The notes beneath the pieces were generated by a model. That model was not told the origin of the DNA. It saw only the letters and a list, made by a program, of their open reading frames with translations, and made no database searches. DNA of 64,000 bases, from contig JAVTVJ010011652.1 in the NCBI GenBank assembly GCA_034509425.1, positions 8,798,001 to 8,862,000 on the forward strand, read 5' to 3'. The DNA is from Eopsaltria australis (taxonomy: Eukaryota > Chordata > Aves > Passeriformes > Petroicidae). Shown piece after piece: positions 1 through 29,000 of the stretch. Each line of letters opens with the position of its first letter. The stretch's first letter is position 1. The position numbers and the translations under genes are program-made.

Positions 1-1011
1 TTGCAGTGCTGCTCCGGCTGATGCCATAGAACTGTTCAGAGGGCTTTGGTCTGCACGTCCTGTCTGCGGTCTTGCCATCACTTTCTACCTTTTTCGGTTT
101 AATTTCCTGCCATACCTTTGAGACATTAAGTAGTTAAGAAACTTTGCAGACCAAGGGCCACAGCCCCATGCCATTCATGCAGAGTTTGAGGCTAACTGGG
201 ACATAATAGGAAAGTGTAAGAAGGCTTAGGTGAGCTGCTTTGGGAGCATTCAACTGTTGAATTCTCCCCCTTCCTCATTTTCTTTGCCCTTTGTTCTTTT
301 CCTTATGTCTGTTCCTACAGATGTCTAGGATATGTATATCCTGGACTTTAGCCTTCCGTGTAACTGGCAATTCATCTTCATTTTTCTCTCTTAACACACA
401 CATGGAGAAAGATAACAATAGAGTGGTGTGAACACATAAAAAAAAAGCTACTGAAGCTGCAGTGAGAGATTGATGGTCCAGACCACAAACATGCGGAAGC
501 AAATTCTCTTTCTTTCTGCATATTTTTTGGGAGCTACAGCCAAAGCTAAAGAGGGCTGAGCCTTTCCCTGGTGATGTGGTGCTGAGGCTCTCATATGAGG
601 GTGAATGTGCTGTAAGGAGTGCAGCAAAGGAAAAGGGTCTTGCCAGGACTTAGCTCCACTAGGACAGTGTGTGGTCTGCTGTTTTCAGGGCAGGGAGCAG
701 GTGGATATCTTTTTGTAGAAATAAATAAGCTTTGCTCAGTAAATAGAGTACCTCTGGTGAAATTTGCTGTGGTCTGAGAGCAGAAATTGTAGGTAGTGGA
801 AGAAATCACAAAAATCAGCTCTCCTGCTTTCAAAGAGCAATGGTCCTGTCCTTTCCCCCAGCAGATGATACAACTTCCCTGCTTCCTTCATGCAGAGAAA
901 GTCATCTGTGTGGGGATGACGGTTCTACGTGTTCCATGTCACGTACATTTCTGGTTCTAGCACAAGGGACTCTGTGCCAGTCCTGTGTGACCATGTGTGT
1001 TCTTCTTGCAG
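1..1011 (+). other. CUTC: CUTC intron, upstream part
   Basis: Non-coding sequence ending in a pyrimidine-rich acceptor (AG at 1010-1011) before the first CUTC exon of the window. I looked for the preceding CUTC exon and did not find it, so it lies left of position 1. No repeat or other gene was recognised here. Confidence 0.7.
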
Positions 1012-3336
1012 CCGTGTGCCGTCCCCTGCCAGTGACATTTCACCGCGGTGAGTTTCCGGGGACCGTGGCTCTGGGCAGGGTCCGGTCTGTGCCCCACTGC
1101 CGGGGGAAGGTGGGGCTGGGAGGGAGCTGAGCTTGATCTTCTTTGGTCGTTCTTTGGAGGGGGAAAGCTCTACAGGCTGTGCTGTTCCCCACAAGGGAAA
1201 AGGTCCAGGGGGCTCAGGTTTGGGAGCTGTCTCGTTCCCCTGTAAGAGAGGAGGTGTCTGAGGAGCTGGGTATGGTGGCCCTGACACTGCTGCAAGGACA
1301 CTGTCACAGTCAGGAGCTGTGAATCCAGGGTGTGAGCAGGACCCTTTCTGTCGATGGCTTTGGGCTCCCCAGGGGAGTGGGCTGAGGGGTGGGGCTTGAG
1401 CACAGTGAATCGTGTGATTTCTGAGCTGTTGTTCTGGTCCCTCAGCCTTTGACATGGTGCATGACCCTCTGGTGGCACTGGAGACCCTGATTTCCCTGGG
1501 CTTTGAGCGGGTGCTGACGAGTGGCTGTGACAGCTCAGCACTGGAAGGATTGTCCTTGATTAAGAGGCTTGCAGAACAGGTGAGTGTTTGCTGTGCTCCC
1601 CTGGGTTACTGTGGCTGCTCTCTGGCACTGCCTGCAGGCAGCTGCTTTATGGGATCCCTCATTTCTGGGAGGGACTTCTGTCAAGGAGGGCTTACCTTCC
1701 CTCTCTCTTTATTCTGTTTCCCCAAGTCCACGTGGGCTGGGCCCCAAAGTCTCCCACAGCAAAGACTGGTTGGGTTCTTGCTTGCAGACTGGGGATGGGT
1801 GGTGGGAGTTGATATCAACAGCTGGCATGATGAGCCCACACAAACTGCAGAGTGAGGTCCCTGCTGAGTGTCTCACGGTTCCTTTTAGGAAAGTGCAACA
1901 GGTGTGCCTGAGAGCTAGGAGTGAATGGTGACAGGTTGTTTTAGCTGTAACTGCAAGTTCTTTTCCACTTTTACAATATGAATAGTACAAAAAAGATGTG
2001 TGAGAGCACATAAATTGTAGATCATGGTGACATCCATGAGCTTATGGAAAGTGCTTCATGTGAGGTTTCTTTGCTGCCTGACAAATGCACATGTGGATGT
2101 ACTGCTCGATAATATCACTGACATGTGATTCTTCTTTCAGGCAAAGGGCAGAATTGTGGTGGTGCCAGGTAATGTCCTTTTGTCATCTGTACCAGGTTCT
2201 GCAATCCCTAGCCCTTCCTTGCTAGCCTCTTGCCCTGGGATCCACTCTCTGATCTGGCTTTCTGAGCCAGCTGCCCAGGAAGAGCAGCTCCTGTCCTGGT
2301 GTGAGTAAAGCCAGGCAGCCTGTTGGGGAGGGCAGAGCCCTGCAGCTGTTGCTCCCTGCAGGATTTGGGGACAGCTCTGGATCTGTGGGAGAACATGAGC
2401 CAAGGCTTCTCCCATCCCTTTTCATATGCCTGGGTCTCTGTTGTCCCAAGGGCTGTTTGTTTCCCTTCAGTGTATATGGCTGCTGTCCCTTAGTGGTGAG
2501 GCCCGTGGGTAATGTCAGGTCTGGAGTAGTGTCGTCTGTTCGGTGTGTGACATCGGGCTTGTTCCCACCAGGAGGTGGCATCACGGAGCGCAACCTGCAG
2601 AGGATTCTGGAAGGCTCCACTGCTTCTGAGTTTCACTGCTCTGCTCGCTCAGCTCGAGACTCAGGGATGAAGTTCAGGTAACTGATTATGTTTATTTTTT
2701 AGCAGAACTCTGTGAGGGAAAGGCTAGATGGATCTGAGCATGGGTTTGTAGAACTGGCATAAATTTCAAGCAGCTTCCCGAGTGCTAGTTGTGTTTTTGT
2801 GGTTGGGATCATGATGCCTGATGCTGTGTTCTGCAGTGTATGAATCCAGCAGTGCTCCTCACATGGACTTGAGTTCATGCAGAACCAGATCCTTGGAACT
2901 TTTCTCTTGTTGCTGCTGCTGCCCTAGGAGTTGTGAGGGCACTTGGGAAGGCAGGTTGTGGTGTAGTTGCCTTAGACTTTTAACATAAACATGTAGGATT
3001 TGGGAAGCCAGTGGGATGTGCTTCTGAGAAACGAGTGAGGAATGGCTTATATTTGTCCAGAGGTCTGTACTCCTTTGGGTCGTTGTTCTTTCTGTTACTG
3101 TCCCATCTTTGGTTTGGGTGGCACCATCTTTGGCCAGTGCTGAAGCTAGAGGAAATATTTTTTGGTGGGTTGTACTCATCTGTATCACCAGCAGATCACC
3201 ACTAATGACTGGTTTTCCTGACAGAAATCCAAACGTTGCCATGGGAGCGTCCTTCTCTGCCCCTGAGTACTCCATAAAGGTGGCAGATGTGGCCAAAGTG
3301 AGGACCCTGAACGCCATTGCCAAGAACATTCTGTAG
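1012..3336 (+). CDS. CUTC: CUTC, copper homeostasis protein, C-terminal half (5 exons)
   Basis: Five coding exons: 1012-1047, 1446-1579, 2141-2168, 2572-2677 and 3225-3336, with TAG at 3334-3336. All internal borders are GT-AG and the phases chain in frame (entry after one base of a codon, then phases 1, 0, 1, 2). They encode about 138 residues, matching the C-terminal half of the 273-residue human CUTC protein. Recognisable stretches are CRPLPVTFHR, FERVLTSGCDSSALEG, GGGITERNLQRILEG, EFHCSARS and the terminal KVRTLNAIAKNIL. CutC proteins fold as a TIM barrel and are linked to copper binding and tolerance; the enzymatic role, if any, is not settled. The first half of the gene lies left of the window, and positions 1-1011 are intron. 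The protein ends one residue earlier than the human one as I remember it. ABCC2 follows on the same strand about 3.2 kb downstream. Confidence 0.93.
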
Positions 3337-3516
3337 TGGAAGGCCCATGCTGGGACAAGAATGCTGACACTCCAGGCTCTGCCCTGGCACACGGACAGAT
3401 GGGTGCTGCTCCCGTCCTCAGGCTGCAGAGGATGTGCACTAGGTGATGAAGCCTGACACCTCTTCCCTTGGCTTCCCCTGAAGTCCCTGGCCTGGAAACT
3501 TCAGTTGGCCATTTTA

Positions 3517-3632
3517 AATAAAAGGACTCATTCCCAGATGTTGCAGCAACAGCTGTTCAGCATTTGGGAGGAAGGGAGGTGAGCAAGTAGGGGGACTGTT
3601 TTGTGTAGCACTGCATGTGATTGTCAAATAAA
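3517..3632 (+). terminator. CUTC: CUTC poly(A) signals (two AATAAA)
   Basis: AATAAA occurs at 3517-3522 and again at 3627-3632, about 180 and 290 bases past the CUTC stop codon. Either could define the 3' end, giving a short 3' UTR with two possible lengths. The second is followed within about 35 bases by a T-rich stretch, as expected for a cleavage site. This is motif evidence only. Confidence 0.65.
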
Positions 3633-3639
3633 CACTGCA

Positions 3640-6390
3640 GCTGCCCCCCTCTCACTGTGCTTTTGTAAAGTTAATTTTTGTTTTCAGATAAGACCGTGAC
3701 TCATGTTTCATAGCCTGAATTAATCAGCACCCTGCTGTGCCAGAGAATACAAACACATCCAGAATGCCAGGGTGGGAAACATCGTAGCCAGAGCTGGGAA
3801 ACAGCCTGCTGTGGTCAGCCAGTAGTATAGGTGGGGATTAGCAGGGCAGCAGCTGTAAGGAGTGAGAAGCACCTGACTGATCAGGTGAGGAAGCTGTGAG
3901 ACATCCTGGGCTGTGGGCCCTCAGTGCTCAAGGTGGGGTTGGTGCATGTTGAGATTTCTTGGGAGGACAAGCTGCTTTTCCTAAGGGTCCTTGTCCCAAA
4001 GTAAAGCATAAACTGCTTGTTTTCCAGACAGTGCTTGGGGAATCTGCCTGTTGGGTCATTGCTGCCTGGTCAGGATTGAAGCCTCAGACTCATTTCAGTT
4101 GCTCTGTAAAATACCCAATGAAAGATTAGAATGGCATCAGCATGGTCCATTAGAAGAGAGAGACCTAGAGATAAAGCACCTTTATCCTTGCTTCCTGCTC
4201 TTCTATAAAAGATCCCAAAGCTGAAGGGAATCCCTCTGACAGCAGAGATAGTGGACCTCATGAAACAAATGCAGGGTACAGATTTCTCTTCTCGTCTTGG
4301 CAATAGCTTACAGCCTGTGAGGGTGTGTGGAAAAAATGTGATACTTGACAAGGTGGCAGCACCTTTGTCACCTTAAATAGAGTCACATAATTGAAAACCT
4401 GTCACCAAGACTACATTATTTTCATCTTAAAGGGTACATCCACTTTTTCACATGGATCCATCAGGGGTCTTGGTGTATCCCAAAACACCTTGGGAACTTA
4501 AGTTAATGGAGGAGCTGGGAAGGGAATGACTGCATAGTGCTGGTGTCAGAGCCTGCTTTTCAGCACTGACAGATGTGCAGGCAGTAGGAAGGATCCAAAC
4601 TTGGAAAGAGTGATTAAATTTATGGCTATAGTCAATATAGTTTGGAATATCTGCTTTAAGAGTTCATGGTTTATGTTGTGAGATTTCATGAGTCACAGTT
4701 ACAATTATGATACTGGTTGCTCAATTAAGATGAATATACTGCTGACCCAGCCTCCTCAGGTTTTTGAACTCACATGGGGTTACAGCATGACAAAGCAGAG
4801 AAACAAACCCTTCAGAGGAGAGATGAGCAGTTGGAGCTGGAGGAATTTGGTCGATTGCCCTGCAGAGACCTCTGGACCAGAGCCTGTGTGAGACAAGTAT
4901 GAATCAATGCTTAGTTTTGAAAACTGTACGACAGATGGATAAAGACAGGAGCACAGGGAAACAGTGCTATTGCTGGCCAAAGAGGTGCTGCTGCTTTGTC
5001 TTGGTCCCAGTGAACATTTTCTGGCTATTTTAGTGGAGGAAGATTTATGGAAAGAGCTGAAGGACAGTAAGGCTTTGTGGGTTTTTAGGAGGAGCATGTC
5101 CCAGCTGTGAGGGTAGAGAAAGTGGGGGTGTGCTTGCTTTGAACATTAAAGAGAGTTGGAATCCTGTGCTGAGGGCAACACTTCAGCTATGAGTGAGAGA
5201 CCAATGGCAGCATGAGGACAAGCTGTGACCTGTACTAAAAACAGTGGGACGGGGCATTCTGTAGGAAGGTGTCATAAGCAAGTGGCCTCCTTGGCAGCAG
5301 TGCTTCAAGTGGTTTTGAGCAAGGCCAGAGGATGCCTGTGCCAGTGTCAGAAAGAAGAATCACATCAATCCAGGTTGAGAAGGGCTGAGTGACTGCTTCA
5401 TTCACTTCTTACTCATTGCATTGGTTTACAGCTCTGATGAGCAGTGTATTGGTTCTAGCCTGGAGGATCTGGCACTAGAAGTAGTTTTATTTACAAAAAC
5501 GTGGATTTAATCAGACAAATTGCTAATAATTAACCACTGAGTTGGACATTGAGCCTTTCTTTGGTATTGATGCTTCCTGAGCAATTACTCATTGTGTCAC
5601 CCTTGACTTCTGAGTTATCTTGTAACTTCATGTACAAGGAGACAACACAATCATTGCAGTCACCCTACTGTCCTGTTTTATCTGCTGTTTCTCAAGAGCA
5701 CATATGATAAAGCAAATCCAGTTCCAGCCTTAGCAGCACCGTTCTCACATGTCCCTGTCACACCTAGGCCTTTCTAAGCAACAAGGGGTTCAGTGGCAAT
5801 CACTCTTCTCAGGAATTGTCCCCTTCCTATCTCAGATGTTGAGTTACTCTAGAGTGAAGATTCAAAGTTTCTGGGATTTTGTGGTCAGCCAATTGCCATA
5901 ACAGACAACATGGAAATGTGGGAAAGAAAGAAGCAAAAGAAAGAATTTGTAATATCTTCAGGTTCTGCAGGCCAGAAATCAGTAAAAGGAACCTGGATCC
6001 TGAGGATTCAGAAGGACCAGTGCAGCATGTGGTCAGCTCAGCTGCCAGACACTGCAAATTCCCAGACCTGGGACTCTGCTGTTGTCATGGGCCCCCTTGC
6101 CAGGTGGCACCAGCCACTGTGGGACCAGCTGTTGCTGGACTTGCTGTTGGCATGCAGCAGGCTTATTCTCACTGGGGAGGTGTGTTGCACCAAAGTAGTG
6201 TTTTTAGCGGGTCCAGACAAGTTTGTGTCTGTTGGTGTGCACTGGTCAAGGCTGTGGTTTCTGAGTAATGGCTGTGGTGTCCTGCAGTGACTTTTCCTGT
6301 ACTTCCCCTTTGATGTCTTTCTTGGGACTTCCTCTCCTCCCTTTTCCTGAGCCTGTGCAGCTTCCCAAGCCATTTTGGTTACTGCTTTGG
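3640..6390. other. CUTC-ABCC2 intergenic region
   Basis: About 2.7 kb between the CUTC 3' end and the proximal ABCC2 promoter. No long open frame with splice logic and no clear transposon was recognised. One segment, roughly 4111-4376 on the + strand, reads like a decayed coding stretch in two frames (see findings). The upstream limit of ABCC2 regulatory DNA cannot be set by eye. Confidence 0.6.
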
Positions 6391-6399
6391 TTCGTGGGG

Positions 6400-6429
6400 T
6401 TGTGCAATAGCACCGAGTTAATAAATAAC
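6400..6429 (+). promoter_or_regulatory. ABCC2: ABCC2 proximal promoter: C/EBP-like and HNF1-like sites
   Basis: TTGTGCAAT at 6400-6408 fits the C/EBP consensus TTRNGNAAY. GTTAATAAATAAC at 6417-6429 matches 12 of 13 positions of the palindromic HNF1 consensus GTTAATNATTAAC. The pair lies 130-160 bases upstream of the ABCC2 start codon. Liver, kidney and gut expression of mammalian ABCC2 is known to depend on hepatocyte factors including HNF1 and C/EBP family members, so the placement is sensible. There is no clear TATA box. No ATG occurs between the HNF1-like site and the start codon, so a transcription start in that interval would leave no upstream ORF. Confidence 0.5.
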
Positions 6430-6557
6430 TGCGTGTCATCAGCGATTTTGTCCCAAGACCGCTTGAGGGTGTGGGGGGACTTTTATCCCCAGCATCCGCC
6501 CAGGTCTCAGCTGGGCAGAGCGAGGGGAAGGAGCTGCCGTTTCTTCTCCCCTGAGCT

Positions 6558-23594
<17,037 letters not shown>

Positions 23595-23977
23595 GCAGAG
23601 CACTGTGGGGGTGTGAGACAGCTCCTCCTGCTGCCACTCACCCAGTGGGCACTGGTGGCTCCCACAGCCAAGCTGCCCAGGAATTTGCCTCTCTGCAGCA
23701 GGGAAGCAGAGAGGGTGGCTTCTCTGGTTGTCCAGAGACAGAGCATCTGGACTCGAGCGAGCTGTTAACCTTGCTACCACATCCTGCCTGCTGTGCACAC
23801 AAGGGACTGAAGCTGCATAACTTATTCCAGGATAGAGGGGAAAAGCTATCTGCAGGCAGGGAGATCACAACCTCCGTTGGGGGTGTAAGGTCTTAGTTTT
23901 TGCACTTCACCGTGCCAGGTGAACCTACCTTAGAGATGCTTTAGCACTATGGAATGAAATTTACAGTTTAATCTAAG

Positions 23978-23997
23978 AATAAATGTTATAATTTATT
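23978..23997. terminator. ABCC2: ABCC2 poly(A) signal, palindromic
   Basis: AATAAAT at 23978-23984 and its reverse complement ATTTATT at 23991-23997 flank six bases. The + strand copy lies about 385 bases past the ABCC2 stop and is the likeliest ABCC2 signal. The minus copy could also terminate an extended DNMBP transcript. Further + strand AATAAA motifs occur at 24244-24249 and 24570-24575 and could make longer ABCC2 3' UTRs. Confidence 0.6.
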
Positions 23998-24788
23998 TAC
24001 TTTTTGTAACAGTTTGTAGTCTTCCAACTAAAAGGCTGATGTCAAGGCACGTAAGCAAGCCTCAGTTCAGCTTTAAACCTGGCTAGTGCTTGGGTGGGGA
24101 GAGCTGCCAACACAGGTTACACAGAGCTGGGCACTCCAAATCGAGGGGCACAGCTCTACTCAGGCAAGAACACCACACTGCAGCAAAACCAGCGCTGCCT
24201 GCCTGCCTTCCCTGTGGCTACTGTTCCTTTTGACTGTAGTGCAAATAAATGAGCCCCTCCCTGAGGCTATCACAACCACTGTGGGGCAGATTTTGGGCTG
24301 TGGTTCCAGACTGCAAACCTGATGGTGGTGGAGACAAGCTGGAGAGCTGCAGGCACGTGCCTGTGTTACAGCCATGCACACACGAAGTATGGTGGTTATT
24401 GTTGACAAACCCTTGACACTTTGTTCTTGTGCCAGACCTCCTCATGCAGGGAGCAGGTGCCCACTTAGAGCAGGGCAAACACTCACCCCACCAGCCCCTA
24501 CTGCCCTGAAGCCGCAGCTGAGTCATGTAACAGAGCTGGAGGAAGGGGGCAGTGCAACCACTTCATCTTAATAAAGAAGGTTCATGTGAGGATTTCCTCA
24601 TGTCTGAGCTGCAGCTGGCACAAACACCAAGGCACCTGAATGCTGGACCCCACTGAAGGGTTGAAATGTTTTTCCTGGCCCTGCAGGGTCTGCATGAAGG
24701 CTGTGGTCTTTGCTCCCAGCACTTGCCAGACACTGCTCCCAGCTCTCCCAATACTTGCAAAGGCACCTTCTATACACAAGGGCAAATC

Positions 24789-24794
24789 TTTATT
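24789..24794 (-). terminator. DNMBP: DNMBP poly(A) signal
   Basis: TTTATT on the + strand, that is AATAAA on the minus strand, about 1.02 kb downstream of the DNMBP stop codon. It would give a 3' UTR of about 1.0 kb over 24770-25817. The + strand ABCC2 signals end before this site, so with these signals the two convergent genes would be separated by roughly 200-800 bases. Confidence 0.6.
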
Positions 24795-25817
24795 TACAGA
24801 GCAGCAGTACAGGGGATACAAACATTACCCCAAAAAGGGAACTTCTTCCCTTCAAGACAGGGCAGCAGCAGTATCACACACCAACCCAGCAAAAGGCACC
24901 ACACCCCTCCCAGGGATGGTCCTGCTGTTCCAGAATATCAGCACCTTCCCCAGTGCAGTGCAGGAAAGCACAAGTGAGGCAATTCTGGTTAGAGACCCCC
25001 AAAAAAAGGCTGGAGGACAGCCTGTGATTTGCCTTCTGCCCTGCCCCGCAGCCCAGAGAAGGTCAGTGCAAAGATGGGTCCTGGGCACAGCCAATACTGC
25101 ACTGACAAGGGTATAGTGTTCTGGGCTCCTGGCTCACCTGAAGGATGAGAACCTGATGGCTGCTGGCAGCAGCTGGTCTTGGAAAGGCTAAGCCCCTGGG
25201 AGACCAAGCACAGGGAGAAGGCACCTGCTGCAGGCTTTGTTGTGAGAGTTTCAGAGGCCAAACCCATCCCAGGCCTGGAGCTCAACTACTCCCAGCAAAC
25301 CTCAGACCTGCTTCCCCAGGCAGCATGTAATTGTCCCATCCCAAGTCCTGCAGAGACAGGTGAGACCAGGCTCCTGCTGCAAATTCACAAGGTCTGGGCA
25401 GCTTTTAATACTACTTTACTAAAGACAATCTCCAGAAACTCAGCATTAGCCTTCCACAATTTAAATCCACAGCAGCTCCTCAGCCTGAGTGAAACCTTAC
25501 CCTTCTGGGCAGGTGACAGCCCCAAGCTTTGCTCCCCTGCTCCTGGCTGGACACAGGAGGCTCAAACACACCTCAAAGGTGAACTCACCCCTGCCCTCAC
25601 ACAAGCTGCCTGCTCCTACCTACCTGGCCAGCACACCCTTCCTCCTCCCCTGAAAGGGGTGATGGCAGCCGGTGTCTTGGGGCCCAGGAGCACTGCACAG
25701 CTGTGAGAGGCACAGCCTCAGGGTGAGCAGCGGGGGCTGCAGGGCTAGCCAGTCTCCCCCAGGGCCCTAGCAGTCCCAGCAGGAACAAGGCATGGGGTGT
25801 GGGCTCTGTCCGCTGCC

Positions 25818-26003
25818 TCACGTGTACTCTGTCTTCCGGATGTAACTTGAGGGCACATAGCCCTGCTTCCCGTGGGCCTCAGCCAGCCACCACTCCTGAT
25901 TGCCTGTGATGTCCTCAAACTGCAGGATCCTGAGTCTCTGGTTAGCTGACACGCTCAGCTCATTGGTGTTTCGGCCCTTGAAGGTGTAGAGAGCATAGTA
26001 GAT
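25818..26003 (-). other. DNMBP: DNMBP last coding exon: SH3-6
   Basis: Codes 61 residues, from [17 protein letters not shown] through [18 protein letters not shown] to IRKTEYT and TGA. The ALYTF, WW and GYVPSSYI elements make a complete SH3 fold. In mammals this C-terminal SH3 binds N-WASP and WAVE complexes, which connects the GEF to actin assembly. Confidence 0.92.
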
Positions 26004-29000
26004 CTGCCAGACAAGGGGAGAGCATCAATTAGATGGTGACACCACACAGTCTTACTCTCACACTGCATAGGATGTGTTGGCTTTCATCCTCCCCAGTGAC
26101 AGCCCTGGCTCCATCCTGGCCCGCACCCACTTGCAGCCCAGTTCTCTGTCTCTGCAATTCTGTTGTTGGAAGAAAAGGTCTCATACCTCACATCCTTCAT
26201 CTCCCTAGTCATTGCCAGGGGGGAGGATGATTCAGTCCCCAGCCAAACAAAGTGGTTAGCCCTTGGCATCCCCAGCCCCATGAGGGTGTCTGAAGACTCA
26301 CCTGGTTGCCCTCTGACTCGCTGTTCTCTAGCCCAGAGTCTCTGTCCTCCAGTGAGGGTGTGGGCCTGAGATGTGCTTTGGTGGGGTGCCCGTTGCGAGA
26401 GCTGGGGCTGCAGCCCAGCTCGGGGCGGCTGTAGCGGCGCTGAGATGTCACTGTACCAGCCAGTGGGGCTGTCCTGTCACCAAAACCGTGCTGGGACAAA
26501 GAGGGGGTGTCCACCTCCAGTGGGGGCTGTGGCGACTGGTACACATCTGCTGGGGAGGCAGAGTCCTGCAAAGCTTTCTGAGTGAAGGTGACAGCCGTCC
26601 CACTGGGGCTGAAGGTCAGCATGGCGTTGCTTTGAGGAGAGGAGCTGCTGTGCTCTGAATCATTGGAAGAGTGACTGCCCACGGAGACGTCCGACTGGCT
26701 GCGGCGGGGGTTGTAGGGCTTCAGAAAGGAGCTGTACACAAAGCCTTTTGTCACTGTAGAGAGGGAGAGGAAGGTAGCTCAGATTGGGGCACAGGGAGAC
26801 CAGAGGAGGGGACTCACAGCAAGCACTGAGGGCAGGGAACAGCCACCTACCCCCATTGTCTATGAGCCAGCGATTCTGGCTGCCCATGGGGTCCTTCTTC
26901 TTGATGACGCCCACAATGTCTCCTTCCAACAGGGAGACATCCAGGTCTTGAGCAGCATTGAAATTGCGGTCTGCCTGGAAGAGACTCTCTGGGGGATAGC
27001 GGGCCAGGAGGGTGGCTCGAATGTCATCCGACTGCAGGAGGTAGGTGGGCTGCAGAGGAACAAGGCAGGTGTGAGTGGCTGTCCTGGGCTCAGCAAGCCC
27101 CGACACCGGGCACAGGGAACTCACCAGGCCGACAAGGGGCTGCCGCCGAGCAGACTGCCGTTCCATGCTCTTCCTTTCAAAAGTCTTCTTGGCAGCTGCC
27201 TGGGACTCTGGGAAGAAGGTGAAAGCCTGGAGCTGCTGCAGGACTCGACTGTGCTCATCCTGGAAGATGGCAATGAGGTTCCCTTCCCTGCCAGACACCT
27301 TCAGCACCTGGAACCAGGGCAAAGTCGGGAAGCCTGGTTAGGCTGGGAGAAGTGGCCAGGAGCTACAGTGTAGACCACAGCAGGGGTCTGAATCCTGCCT
27401 ATGACAACTGCATCATAACCCTGCAATCCCTGTACCGACACCATCCCACAGGAGCCTTCCACAAGTCACTTGTGGCCTGAAACCACAGTAGCAGCTTCCC
27501 CCATGATGTGACAGGTCCCAGTGAGGCTCAGGGACAAACCCTGCACAGATTACTGCTGCTCTGAGCCCAGGGTGCTGCCTGCACTGCGGGAACCCACCGA
27601 CAGCAGGGGTCTGAGCTCCTCCAGGGCCAGGCGCACGAAGTCGCAGTGTGCCTCGGCATAGCCCCGCACACAGCTGGCAAAGAGCTCCTTGGCGAAGCGC
27701 AGGAACTTGGGCAGCTCATCCAGCAGCTGCGCATTGAGGGCCTCATAGTTGTTGCGGGCTGACTGCAGCTCCTCCAGTGTCCGCTTGTCCTTCAGCTTCT
27801 CCGCTCGCTCGGTGCAGTTGTGGAAGTCGAGGAGTTTGTCGAAGCGTTTCTGCACCAGCTTGTGGGGCCCCGCAAACATGCTCAGCAGCTGGCTCAGGGG
27901 AGAGCTCACCAGCCGCTCCGTCCGCTCTTTCTGTGGGCAGAGGTGCAGTGAGAAGGTGAGACAAGGAGCTCTCTCCCACTGTGAACACCAGCAGCTCCCT
28001 CTCCAGCACACAACCTCCCCAGCACAGTACAGTGACTGTCTCCTGGTGGCACCCACTGGAGCTCCAGAGGCCCCTTCCAGCAGCAATTATTCTATAATCT
28101 TACATAACTGTGCCAGCATGGGTAACACTATGGGAAGTACCTGAACCACTCACATAAAGAGCTCTAGCATTCCAGGTAGGGCTGAAAAAATGTATATCTA
28201 ACAGGCACATTCATAAACTGCCAGGCATCAAAGCTCTCAGGAGGGCAGAGTTAAGCAGGAATGCTCACAGCTCTCCCATGTTACCCTCCCTGCAGCCTCC
28301 CAGGGCCTGCCCATCTGCAGCAGACCCCTGGGGTGGGCCCCAAAGGTGCACAGCCTCACTCACAAAGCTGGAGAAGAGCTGGTCGCTGATGAGACGATTC
28401 ACTTTCTGGAACTGGTCCAAGTCCCCACTTCCCTTCTCCGTGCACAGGTCCCACATGCTCCCTGCTGCCAGTGCCTTCATACAAGCTGACTCCTGCACCG
28501 GGGAGACACAGCTGAGCCATCTTTGCTGCACAGAAGGAGCTCCCAGGGCAGCTCAGACCACACAACCTCAGCAGGACTGAGGCAGGAACCGTGGCCAGAG
28601 GCATTGCAGTAATATACCATGCAGACAGGAGGGGCAGAGCATGGTGAGCCCCACAGGCTTGGCACCACACCCAGACTGGCTCACCCGGACATGCTGCAGG
28701 TAGAGGGAAAGGTCCCGGATGAAGGACTTGATCAGACGCTCCTGCATCCGGAAGTTTTTCTCTGTCTCTTCAAAGGCTTCATCCTTTAGCTGTGAGAGAA
28801 AGTGTTTCAAGGGAGGCGATGCAGGACTCAGCACTCCCTGAGTGCAAGATGTGGGGCCCTCCTGCCCACAAGCTGGACAGCAGAGATGGGTGGTTCAGAC
28901 CCTAAGCTCACTCTGCCTCACTGGCCTGGATCAGAGCTGCACAGGGGAAGGGGTGTGGAGGGACAGCAGACTGATGCACAATACCTGGGGTGCAAAGCCT

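Noticed and set aside
4763..4785. Possible everted-repeat nuclear receptor element (TGAACT, 8 bases, GTTACA)
   Set aside because: Only the left half-site fits. The right half differs too much from AGTTCA, and it lies about 1.8 kb upstream of the ABCC2 start.
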